A stretch of DNA of 64,000 nt from Diplocarpon mali (Eukaryota > Ascomycota > Leotiomycetes > Helotiales > Drepanopezizaceae): NCBI GenBank assembly GCA_024741835.1, contig JAENRP010000048.1, forward strand, positions 1 through 64,000. The letters run 5' to 3'. Position 1 is the stretch's first letter. Every line of letters starts with the position of its first letter. The notes below the pieces were generated by a model. That model was not told where the DNA came from and searched no databases. It worked only from the letters and a program-made list of their open reading frames with translations. The translations under genes and the position numbers were made by a program. This document shows, one piece after another, positions 10,351 through 21,432 of this stretch.

Positions 10351-12548
10351 ATGTCTAACAACACTGCAGCACGATCTGCGAAGATTCGCGAAATGCGCGA
10401 CCGCCTTCAGCTCACCGGCTCCGTCGCGTCCTCAACCGGTTCGAACCAGGGCACAATACACAGCACATCCCATAGTACGAATCACGGCACGGTCAGCTTG
10501 GACGATAGTTTGGGCTTCCATCCCGAGGAGGATGGTGTCTGTGGCTCTACTGGTTTATTCGATACTCGCGATGACCCCTCTCACCATGAGCAGAAGAAGC
10601 GCCTTCCCCTTGTCAATTCGTCGAGAATCAGCCATACCTTCCCCGATCGCACCGACTCTATATCTATTGAGCTTCCCCGTGCTCACCCTCAGTCTTCCCA
10701 ACATGCAACTTTCAACCCATCAAACAAAACGTCCAATGCATCAAAGCCCCCTTCACCTTCAGCCTCGAGATCAACAGCTCGAACATCCATTCCGAAGCAA
10801 TCCGCATCAATTCCAAGACCATCAACTCGCGCGGTATCGCCTGGGTTGTCTCCTGCCAAATCGCCGTCTCCAATTATGCAAGCCATTGAGCATAGCAGAA
10901 AGCGCTTGGAGGAGCTTGGGAACCGACATCCCGTTTCCGCTAGGCTCTACAACCAAGGCATTCCCATGCGTCCTTCACCCAGAGTCCAACCAAATACCTC
11001 CATCACAAGAGAACCAATGGGTGACGAAACTACCCATCCAGCAGTTCGAGTTGCCACAGATCCCACCTTTATCATATCGCAAGCAGCCACGCAATCCAGA
11101 TCTATCCTAGGCATATGTCTGCCGCATGTTGAACAGGGCACGGTCTACACCCATCCGCTCGCCCACGGCCTGGTCGATGGCCACGAACTTCCCAAGGAAG
11201 AGCTGGACATCTACGAGATGGCGCGCATGCTCACAAACGAGAATGAGGACCTCAAGAGGTTGATCGAACATACGGAAAGGCAGCGCGACATGGCATTGAA
11301 ACACAATGATATGGCCAAGATGGAGATGGAAAACATCTGGCAGCACTCTATGGAGGCACTCAAGCAGACTGAGGACTTGAGGGTCAAGTCGGCGTCACAA
11401 GACTCTGTCATCGCGTCTTTGAAGATTCAGAATACCGAACTGAGCAGGTTTGTTGAGACTTCCACAACCCAACGGAACGCTACCATTGAGTCTCTGGAGT
11501 TGGAGAATACCAGACTGGAGTCGGAGAATGCCAGACTGCACAACGTGATTCAAGAGATGACTCAATCACAAGGCAAGAGAGCCAAAATATACAAGGTAAT
11601 TGCATCATCCGTTTTTACTTTCCAGCGTCACTAAGTATTTCCTAGTCCAGCCGCCCGCTTCACCATCAAAACGCACCAAATGCTACGGCTGAACAGGACG
11701 CGACTATTGAGCTTTTGGATTTGGATAATACCAGGCTCGGCAAGGTAGTAGCACAATCTATTTTCTTGCAGTGTCACTAATGGGTTTCCAGACACGTCGC
11801 TCGATACATGATTCGACCGTCCAGAGTGCTACAGCCGAGCAGGACGCTACCAATGATCCTCCCGAGTCGGAGCATACTCCGCTAGGCCAGGTAGTTGGAC
11901 CATTTGATACTTTACCGAAATACTAACGGATTCTCAGGCACATCCCCCGGTTCATGAGTCTATTTCGCAAAGGAAAACGGCTAAACGGGATGCTGCGATC
12001 GAGTCTCGTGAGGTGGAGAATGCCAGACAGGACAGAATAGATGCAGAGAACTCGGGAATTGGCAAGGCCTCTGCAGAGGGTGCCACATTGCGCGAGGTAA
12101 ATGCACTATCTATTATATTTCAGCACTGCTAATGGCATCGCAGAGGTGTAGCGCGCTTGAGGAAGAGACTGCTATGAACAGGCACGCACTAGAAGACCAT
12201 GAGATGGAACATGAAAAGACCTCGACTGCCTCGAACGGAAGGAACACTCGCGACACTATCAGGGTCTCAAAGAGAACCGCTACCGACCCAGACGCCACCA
12301 TCAGGCCCTCTATGAATCCTAGCAAAGCCTTATCGAGTGTTGTTGGAGGGTTGGAGGAGGAACTTCATTGCCTGAAGCAGACACGGGTGCGGATGCAGGC
12401 CGTGTACGACGCGCACGATCCATCACTGGGCCAACGGCGGCGAGAAAATCTGAGAAGATCGTTGGAAAAGTTGACACAGCAGATTGAGGAGAAGATCAAA
12501 CAGGTCTATCGTCTGTATGACGTTGTCGAGGTGGTTCACGAGGATTGA
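10351..12548 (+). CDS. Cep57/Ppc89-type spindle pole body coiled-coil protein
   Basis: Probable structural spindle pole body protein. Five exons: 10351-11595, 11646-11744, 11792-11890, 11938-12096 and 12144-12548, all introns phase 0, total 668 aa. Residues 1-290 are Ser/Thr/Pro-rich and disordered. From about 290 to 415 a coiled coil follows (ENEDLKRLIEHTERQRDM onward). The last ~75 residues match the Cep57 microtubule-binding domain: GGLEEELHCLKQTR, then DPSLGQRRRENLRRSLEKL, then the diagnostic QVYRLYDVVE. In fission yeast this architecture belongs to Ppc89. Exons 2-4 and introns 1-4 are tandem duplicates of one exon-intron unit (see findings), so the linker between coil and C-terminal domain has probably grown by duplication. 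Cep57-family membership is well supported; orthology to Ppc89 is inference. Confidence 0.8.
11500..12143 (+). repeat. Tandem exon-intron duplication units
   Basis: Exons 2 and 3 are each exactly 99 bp, and introns 2, 3 and 4 are each exactly 47 bp (intron 1 is 50 bp). The exons share a TAEQDAT core and the introns share GCA-ATC-TTT-CAG-CACTAA blocks in order. The 146-bp spacing of exon 2 and exon 3 marks a tandem duplication unit. The end of exon 1 (NATIESLELENTRL) and exon 4 (DAAIESREVENAR) carry the same peptide core. Confidence 0.85.
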
Positions 12549-13854
12549 GGATGCACTGAGCTGTTTCCAATGAGAAGATCATAATTCTCTTGGGGATGGT
12601 GGATAGCGTATTTACAGAACCCCCTTGGCGTGGGTGGGATTTGGCCTTTGGGCAGGACTTGCGTTGAAAGACTAACAGCACTATTGGCGTGGTTGGCATG
12701 GGGATTCTGTATGATTTGCTTTGGGAAGCCAAGAATCATCATTGGCGTCGGAGGCGTCGGTCTTTTTGTATGGTTAGATGCATGATGGATTGACGAACTT
12801 GATATGGAGATATTCCAAACTGGTCTGATGACTGCGCAATCAATCTTAATGGCCGACACTGTTCGCGGCCGAATCACAACCAGTCACTATCGCGAAGCCC
12901 CTATCGCCGGCAGCGATGGTCTGCAGGTATGGTGCAGTGCTTTTCGATCGTCTGCCCCTGCAGCCGGGCATCAAAATTCGCGCCGTGGAAGAGACTGGTG
13001 GGTATGTGAGGATGCCCCCTCGTTGTATTCGCATGTCGTTGCCCTTGGGGGCGGGAGGGGGGAAAGGTTTTGATTAGAGTTCCATACCAGATGCGTCACA
13101 TCGAGATATAAATCAGATGCAAGCACTGCAGTGTCGCACACTCGTAGTGATGGTAACGACCATCTGCCTGATTCTCTTCCTGAAGTCTGATTTCCCTCTG
13201 GACTTGTGTGCAGACCCCGACTGCTCCTGGTCCCCGAAACGACGGCCATGATTCTCCCAAGCACTACCTTCCCATGTCGTTTGCTTGCTTCCGAACAGGT
13301 CGAGCCGGCTGGGTCCTCTCTCCTGGGGCGCCTCGCATCGGGCTTCCATATTGTCTCCTCCTCGGAATCACGACGGAATCACGACGGCCTGAACTAGCAC
13401 ACATGCACAATTGTCGGCGCTGCTCACTGGATCCCCGAACTGTGCTGGAGTTCCTGATTTTTGCTTCGTAGCGGCTGAATGTGCTGGTCACAATCTATGC
13501 CGTCGAGCCTCGCTTAGCAGCCGGGTGAAAGGGGGGCGGAGGCGTTCAGTGTCATCCTCCTCATCCCGCTTGGAGACCTGATTGCACGACCAAAAAAAAA
13601 TGATGGAGCCGTCTCCCCGGCTCTGAAATCTTTGTCTACACGACCGGCCATTGAGGAAATGAATACGAAATCGCACGGAAATGCAAAAAGCCATCGTGCG
13701 CTGGCTCGCGGCGACCCAGTCACAGTGTAGGCACTTGAGCAGAAAAAGAAAGTAAATGAAGATCACGTCCCCGAACGATGACGATCGCGTCAGCAGACAA
13801 TCTGACAAAAACATTCGTCCGAGCACTGCTCGGGGGCATGAATTCTAGAGAATC
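12549..13854. other. Intergenic, no supported gene
   Basis: 1.3 kb downstream of the spindle pole gene. Short frames only. A (TTGGCGTGG/TTGGCGTCGG)-like motif recurs at 12620-12760 in the probable 3' region. Confidence 0.45.
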
Positions 13855-13936
13855 CTCTCTGACGGGGAGTCGAACCCCGATCTCCCGCGCTTTGTCGAGT
13901 GACAAGCGGAAATCATGACCGTTAGACCATCAAAGA
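13855..13936 (-). tRNA. tRNA-Asp (GUC) with short intron
   Basis: Minus-strand cloverleaf. The acceptor arm TCTTTGA (5' end at 13936) pairs fully, with one G-U, with TCAGAGA (13862-13856), and G at 13855 is the discriminator. The D arm carries GGTCTAACGGTCA. The anticodon stem TCCGC/GCGGG flanks loop TTGTCAC, giving anticodon GTC. About 10 nt (CTCGACAAAG) sit after position 37, the normal site for a eukaryotic tRNA intron. The T arm GGGGTTCGACTCCCC is perfect. Without the intron the gene is 72 nt, standard for tRNA-Asp. A tRNA-Glu reading would need anticodon YTC, which is not there. Confidence 0.9.
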
Positions 13937-16658
13937 CGAAGTTGTGCTTTGCTTGGAAGAATTCCTTTCTATTTTGTTATAGATCCCACATAACAGTGGG
14001 CGGAAGCGATACCAAGGGTCTAGCGGGGCGCTCGTGCCGAGGCATACAGTAGCCTGTCGCCGATGTCGATATGTGTCACGTGAAACATCGCGCGAGAACA
14101 GACACGAGCCACTTGGGTTCGCTACCAGAATCTGTATGCAAAGACTCGTCTCGGCGTCAAACTCTCTTACCGATTCATTCTTCCTAGCTATCGCTACCTG
14201 CAAAGATGGGCTCCAGTTCCTCGACATCTCCCCTCTACTCTTGTCATTTGATCCACTGTCCTGCCGCTGGGTTGGAAACACCCCTTAGTCGATCGATGAG
14301 ACAAGATCGCGGTCGCTTTCTCTGTAAGGACGTGGCGCTTTGGATCCATCCTCTCCGGCATCTGCTACATCTTTGGGGGGGATGCTTTCGCCTCCGATCC
14401 TTCATCCGCGCGCGAGCCTGATTTGGCTTATCCGGGTTGAGAAACGCAGGAAATCATGAGAGACCCAGAGCGCGAGGAGACCTCCAAGGCTCGTGTTCTG
14501 CCGATCTCAGAGACGAATACGAGCCGAGCTCTGGGTCCGTACGTCAACAAAGCAACTCCACTCGCTTAAAGCTTGGTGATCCTCGGGTGTGGCTGGGCTC
14601 TTCCTCGTAGAGAGTTGATTATTCAATTGGTCATTTCATTGGTCTCGGGGAGTATACCGTCGGTGTTGAGCAACCATGGCAAGATAGATTCCGGAAGGGA
14701 TTCTCATTGGCCACTTCGAATATCTGAGCCTTGCGATCTACACTCTGACATGGACGGCCTTGACTCTCCTAGTCAGCTCATCTTCATGTTCTTTGAGCGG
14801 CATATTGATTGACATCGTGGCTTCTCACCGACCATTTATAACACCACAAATCGGGTATAGCGCTCATACTCTGGAGACAGACAAGGCATTTCGGGTAACT
14901 CGGTGTTAAAAACTCATCCCTTAAAAATGAGGTGATACTTTCTATTCGAGGATACAGACTGGAAAGATTTTACATCTACGGATGTGGGAAGCGAGGAGCC
15001 GACCTTGCGTTGCAGCTGATTATAGTCTGATGCGATGTTTGTCATTGCCTCAAGACCGGCTGACGTTTGTATTTGGCCACAATGTCACAGTAATATAACG
15101 GGACACCGTGCTCGAACATGCCATCTGGGCGACGTCGTCGCTCCTGTTTTTCAGGTGCGTCAGAGTCACTAATCCCTGAGATTGTGATGATACTCCTGTC
15201 TTGACAGATTATATATGGAGAATGACTATCGACATTGCCGATTTTTTTTCTTCTTGCTTACGAGCCAGGAGTATGACCTTGCAACTACCAAAATGTTCAA
15301 TTCATTCTGTTCGGAAGTGTCCATCAAGCATCCTGGGAGAGAAAGCATCCGGCCGGATGGCTGCAATCTAGATCGAGGAAAAATTCAGCCCACCGTCTCA
15401 TCTTCTTACCGTGGGCGGTAATAGCTGACAAACGTGCGATGATCCCGAGGTGCCATTAGGTTTGTATTCGTGTCTAGCTTCGACAGCGACAATTTGTAAA
15501 CCCGTAACTCGCGGCACACCTGGTCATCATTCAACTGCTGAGTTTACAGTGCTTCCCGTGGATAGCACTCCTCGTGAGCTCGCCAAACCCACGGCTGTCT
15601 CCTAGTAGAGATTTCGAAGTAGCTACGAATGCTAGGCGCCCCTCATAAGCGCGATATTGTTGATTTCGACCTTGATAAGTCCACCCACAAGCACCGGCAG
15701 CACATCAGCACTCTCAGCACTACACCTTCGCGATCCCTGCATAATCGCTGCTCTGACCTAGAATTGTTTTGAAAAAACCCTGAAGTAATGATACCTTTTG
15801 GATACCAATTTCTGAATGTTTGTGTTAACTCCTTTCCACCATACAGGCCTCACAAAAGCATACGCTCATACCCCATATGAACTATTGGCCAAACCCCTCC
15901 AGCACTCTTGTTCTCAAATCGCCATCATGAGGGACCAAAGCACCGCTTCAAGGAAGGCCCACTGCGGCTCAGCTAAAGGGCTCAGCTCGCTTGCATCTTC
16001 GGCTTCTCACGCCTACAATCGCAGTCCGTCCAAGCAAGAGTCAGGGGTAAAATTGTTGACAGGTTCGTGCAAGATGGTAGGATTATAAGGCCTATACCGT
16101 GACCGACTATGATCCTCATCAGTAGGCTGTCGAGCGCAGGCGATCAGAGAAACTTAATTATGTCGTAAGCAAGAAGTACTTGGGACCGGTGTATCGAGTG
16201 GGCGAGTAGAGATGTAAGATTGATGGACGATCTGGTTGATGATGAACTTTAAGAGTTCGCGACTGGGGTTCTTCTACTCCTGTCAAACATGAATAGTCGA
16301 ACATGGCACTGGCGACTAGAGCTATTCCTTTGGCGTTACTATAGTGATGGCTTGCTGGAGCTCCTTAATACTGCATTGCTGTGTCAAACTTGGCGGAAAG
16401 AGTCATGCGATAAAATATCTACCCACATACTAATCCACCACGAGCACCACTGCCTTGATGTAGAGAAACCCGTCTCCAAACCTTGCATTCTGAATTCAAT
16501 GATATGCTGAACGTTAAGGTAAAACTGGAAGGAGAGGGGTATAATACGAGCTTTCAGATCCTATAGCAGCAGACAAAGGCCACAGCCAGAAATATATTAC
16601 AAGTCTGTTCTAATATCCAGCCATGTTTCCATTAGCCGAGATGGGATAAAATGATTCC
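13937..16658. other. Intergenic, no supported gene
   Basis: 2.7 kb with no frame I can support as a gene on either strand. Confidence 0.5.
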
Positions 16659-19351
16659 TCAAGGAGCCGAGCCTTTTCCGAATCCGGCGTCTTCATCCTG
16701 TTCGGCATCGGCCTTGTCTATTTCTGCTATGCTTGGTGAATCTCCAGAGTTGGCGACTTTGTCTTCTACGGCACCAGCCTCCTCTGTCTCTGCAACGTTT
16801 GGTGTAACTGAATCAGAGCCATCAAGTCCATCTGCCTTCACGAAATCTTCAGTCTCATTTTGAGACGTCTCGACCAGTTGACTGACGATGTTGGTATCCA
16901 GTGGAGTCTTTACATCAGTCAATCTGACGGGCTGTTCATCCGCGACGTTACTTGCGCTTCTCGCAAGAGCCAAATGATAAGTAGCCAAATTGACATCAGT
17001 GATCTTCGATGGACTTCTGACCATCATATCTTCCCCCTTGGAGCTCTTTGGAAACGCAATCACGTCTTTGACTGAATCGTGGCCTGTGAGCACGGCAATA
17101 AGTCGATCAAACCCTATTGCGAAGCCGGCATGAGGCGGGCAGCCGGACTCGAGAGCGGAGAAGAGATGTGCGAAATCGCCGATGCGAGCCTCGCTCATCT
17201 ATGGAAGCCAAGTCAGTTACACTTCGACGCAAGGAAAAAGAAAGCACGAAATGAATAGGAGCTATTTCGCTGGCCCCTGCCTGATGACCTTACCTTGAGG
17301 ATGTTACGCATGATGAACTTTTGCATATCAGCGTTGTGAATACGACGACTTCCACCACCGAGTTCAATGCCGTTGACAACAAGATCATAATGATCAGCCG
17401 TAGCCCTGAGCGGGTCCGTCAGCAGTAGATCCGCATCCTTGGCCGATTTTGGAGCCGTGAAAGGGTGGTGGGTGGCCGAGAATCCTGCAGTACCGCCTTG
17501 CCCTGGGTCAGCGCCACCATTCGGAGTGAACAGAGGAAAATCGGTGACCCAGGTGTAGTAGTGGCATTTGTCAGGTTTGATAAGCTTTTGAGCCAAGGCT
17601 GCTTTGTATACTGCTAAGCGAAGTCTACCAAGGGCTGTTGAGCCTCCTGAGAACGGCAAATTTTCACGAGCTTGGAGTATAAAGAGATCGCCATCAGCGA
17701 AAGTCCGACTGATCTCGTAAGCCTCATTATCTTCCCATTTCCGCTTTGATCGTTTCAAATACTGGCTCCTCAACTGTTTTGCTGCCTCGAAACCGAAAGT
17801 CTGTAAGCCATCAAGCGGCTTTGACGAGTCGTAAACACAGATCCCTGGAGTACCGTCGATATTTGATCTACAGACTTCTTCTGCTTCCGGAGAGTCCATG
17901 AAGCGGCGGATGAAATCCCGCACTTCTGTTGGGGTAGCGTTCAAGCGGATTTTGAATATCTCGATAGTTGGCTTCTTAATCGAGGTGATCATCCTGATCA
18001 ACTCGTCCGGAACGAAATATCCGATATCGATGATCTATCAGGTCAGCCATAGCTACGGGCTCTCAATCACAGTGTAAAATACCGGAGCATTGATCCTTAG
18101 ATCAGGTTTGTCAGAACCATGGATCGACATGGCTTCATAGTAGCGCATTCTGTAGAACTTTGTATACGGTTGTGCATCTGACGGAGCTATTAATCCCAGG
18201 CCCCATTTGGCCATTCTTTCTGGCGAACAAAATTGGTAAATGTCTGAGATCAAAGTTTCGACTGTTTGTATCACATCTTCTCCAGTCGCGAATGCCATCT
18301 CAATATCTATCTAGAGCGAATTAGAACGTAGCCAGGATGGTAGTAATTGACATTACCTGGGTAAACTCAGGTTGTCTGTCGGCTCGAAGATCCTCATCGC
18401 GGAAACACTTTGCAAATTGAAAGTACCGATTGACCCCTGATGCCATCAATATTTGCTTATACTGTTGCGGGCTTTGAGGCAAAGCATATGCAAATCCAGC
18501 CTTTCGAGTTGGAACAAGGAACTCTCGGGCCCCTTCCGGGGTTGACTTGAATAGAATCGGGGTATCAATTTCATGAAAAGCTTTTAAGGTCTGCCTGACA
18601 CTCTGCGCTACCATCGCTCGAAAGTATAGCCGCTGTCTCAATGGCTCATCAAAACGCAACTGGAGATGTCTACTTTGAGGAGGGTAATTGTGTCCTGAGC
18701 TGATATGAAGGTCCGGAGAAATGTTATTAAGCGGTAGGATATTGGACAGAATGATCTCAACTTGATTCGGCTCGAGGAAGAAAGGAACCTGGCCATCGAG
18801 CTTCTCCTCGTCTTTCTTGCTAGGACGCTTGTAGGCCAGTATACCTGCGACATTGATTGGTGTGTTGAGCCTGATGCTCTTCAGCTGGCGGCACATTTCT
18901 TTGCCTTGACATACTATCTGCACATGCCTCTGCTCTCCCTTGTGTCCTGAAGCCAGTTGCCCAAAAGCCAAATTTTCTGAGAGCGATTTTATGTTTGTCA
19001 AAAACCCGACAGCTACAGTTCGCTTGTCAAGTAGAAGTCTCTCGATTTTCTTAAAGGTGTATTTCGGTACAGGGGCCTCGACTACTGAATATCAGCACAT
19101 GCTCTCGCTTCAAAAGAGATTACGCACGTACGTGTATTCTTATACAGCTTGAAGAATGCCGGCTCATCTATCTTCGGTGCCTCTGCTGCAACCGCCTCGT
19201 ATGCCTGTTTTCGCTCGCTTTTGTGGAAGCATCTTGGGTGAGGTATCCTCGAGTCTGCAACTACCAGACGTTGACCTGTTGATATTGATTGAATTATCTG
19301 CCGTGTTCCACGTTTCATTACCCGCCTAGCCGGACAGTATACCGTGTGCAT
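16659..19351 (-). CDS. MSD1: Aspartyl-tRNA synthetase, mitochondrial/bacterial type
   Basis: Class II synthetase charging mitochondrial tRNA-Asp. Five exons on the minus strand: 19351-19132, 19084-18357, 18310-18083, 18034-17294 and 17198-16659, GT-AG introns in frame, total 818 aa. The start is the ATG at 19351, opening a basic, Arg-rich N-terminus ([11 protein letters not shown]) that looks like a mitochondrial presequence; a more upstream first exon cannot be excluded. An anticodon-binding OB-fold (about 80-200) is followed by the catalytic core with the bacterial-type EFLVPTR and [11 protein letters not shown] segments, motif 2 [17 protein letters not shown] and motif 3 [13 protein letters not shown]. 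The bacterial-type insertion domain lies between motifs 2 and 3. About 95 acidic residues follow the usual family end, an unusual tail. A tRNA-Asp gene lies 2.7 kb away, which may be chance. Confidence 0.88.
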
Positions 19352-21432
19352 GGCGCATTCAACTGATGACCATGTATTCAGTTGATAATCTTGAACCCAG
19401 ACAGCATGGGTTACATAAGCATTCTCGTTAGCGTCATGCGGCCGCACGGAACAGTATATGAATTTTCGTTCTGACTTCTCGCCATCGATTTCGCTGCTCA
19501 TCCTTCCAAGTTTTATACATGTAAGCCCTTGACAGCTCTTCTCCACACGTTATTGCTAACCCGTGTTTCGCAGATGATGAAAAGCCAGGGTGTTGATATG
19601 AGTACAATTCCTTCTCCTCGAGCTTCTCAGACCCTCCCTTTTTAAGGGCTTCAGTGGTCAGGTTGTAAGAGGAGATGGGAAGAGTGAAATAAGCGTTCGA
19701 CACACCAATCTTGTTAACTTTCGGACGCGATGAAGGCATCTCTGATTCATAAAACTTGGAAGGCCACAGAACTGGGGGCGATGTGGTGGCCGTATCGTGG
19801 CTGTTCTCATTGCTCAGATTTTGTTTTCTGACGATCGTCTCATCGTTTTCGAAATCCCGTCAAAGAAAGAACCCTTCACCCGCGACATTTTTTTTTTAGA
19901 CCTGTTGAGTGTTTTGCGGCCGATGACCTGTTTCGGCTTATTGGAGTCTTGCTTCTAAGCCATGATAGCCAATCTCATCATTTTTCACTTTTTTTTTCAC
20001 TTTTCAGCTGTACCTTCGTTAGCCACACTCATGAATAATATCCATTGGGAATACGTACATCATTTTCTATCGTGTATTTCACCCATAATCATAATGCATT
20101 GAAGATCATTACTTTACATCGATATTTCTGCGTAATAAAGGTGATTATCGAAATCTTGACTCGCTTTCCAGAATTTCAGTAGGTCGACGCCCCACGGTCT
20201 TGGGTATTTATATCGCTACCAAGGCCGTTCTTGCAAGAGAAAATCTTCATTGATAAAGGCGCACATGGTCCTCAGACAGCGAGGCCAAGGTGTTTTCCAG
20301 CTTGGGAATAATGCTTAAAGCGGTGGATTTGGCTTGCCAGGGGCGTTGGACTGGTCCTGGCCTATAGCCAGAATGTAACTGAGGGTTGAGCGATACTCTA
20401 CTACTTTTATTTACATACAGCTTTACATGGCGCAATCTATAAACTGTCAACACAAGCTGGTTAGGAAGTTGGCAGTAGGCACGAGCGTTGCAGCGAACAG
20501 CGTCATTGTTACCCTGGAAAACTGAGGATCATTTAGAGACCTACGCATTAGGAATACGATTTTATTCAACGGATTTCCAGTGCGTATTTGCGGTGCGGAA
20601 ACCGCGATGTCGTACTAATGTGGACAGCGAACCCCCCTCGCCCCGGATGCGATGGGTCTGTTTCCCCCTCTGCTTTGATCATCAGCATGAACATCATGAT
20701 TCCAAGGTGGCACTCAACAAATAGGCATGGCTGCTACTCTTGCCTGTCAACAAAAGGGCAGCTGTTATGTACTGAAGAAATACTCGTCCAATAACCATTC
20801 TTTGTTAATGCTCAACAATGAAGGAAAATGTGCTTTAGACATATAGTGAAAGGAGGAGTAATGAGAAGGGATGACTGCGAAACTCGACTTTAAGGCATTT
20901 GGAATTACAGCAAGCCCCATACACATGATAGTCGATTTTATCTACAATTTCTTCCTTTGACTTGATAGCCGATCCACCTTTGCCTTTCGCTCGGGCCTTG
21001 AGTAAACATTCGCCAATCACAGCCTGCTGCCGCAATGGCAGTGCCAGCTCACTTGCCACCGCCCAAAATACTTGCTTCACGCCGTTATGTCAAATTTATT
21101 GCGAGTAAAACTCGCATCATGCACAGCCTATCCAGACGGCCACAGTGTTTGTTGAAGCCCAGCGACGATTGTACCAAGGACGTCATAATCTCCGTCGTGC
21201 TTTAGATCGCTGGGCAACGGAGGCTCTCGAACCAACGTCGAACCTCCCCACAAACAGACTTATCCACATACACCAAACGCCCGCGCAACGACCAGAAACC
21301 TATCGAATAAGCCGTGGGATCGGAAGCAGCCATTAGTAGACCTCGCAGTTCATCTTTGCGAAAGAACTGGAGGAGGCCCTCACCCTCAACGATCACTTGT
21401 CGCAAGGCCCTTCTTGGGTGCGCGAAGTTAAC
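19352..21432. other. Divergent intergenic region, no supported gene
   Basis: 2.1 kb between the starts of the aspartyl-tRNA synthetase and AP180 genes. Poly-T runs occur near 19887 and 19988. A small minus-strand frame at 20835-21080 and a segment near 20260-20330 look partly protein-like but cannot be assigned. Confidence 0.4.

Noticed and set aside
4448..12548. Secondary-metabolite cluster around the MFS transporter
   Set aside because: Neighbours are housekeeping genes (Bud27/URI, spindle pole); no PKS, NRPS, terpene or P450 gene in the window.
19434..19739. Upstream frame that could be a first exon of the aspartyl-tRNA synthetase
   Set aside because: Different frame, no convincing donor, and the ATG at 19351 already gives a presequence-like start.
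20835..21080. 81-codon minus-strand frame with a basic segment
   Set aside because: Partly protein-like but no family, no splice partner, no promoter signal; left as intergenic.
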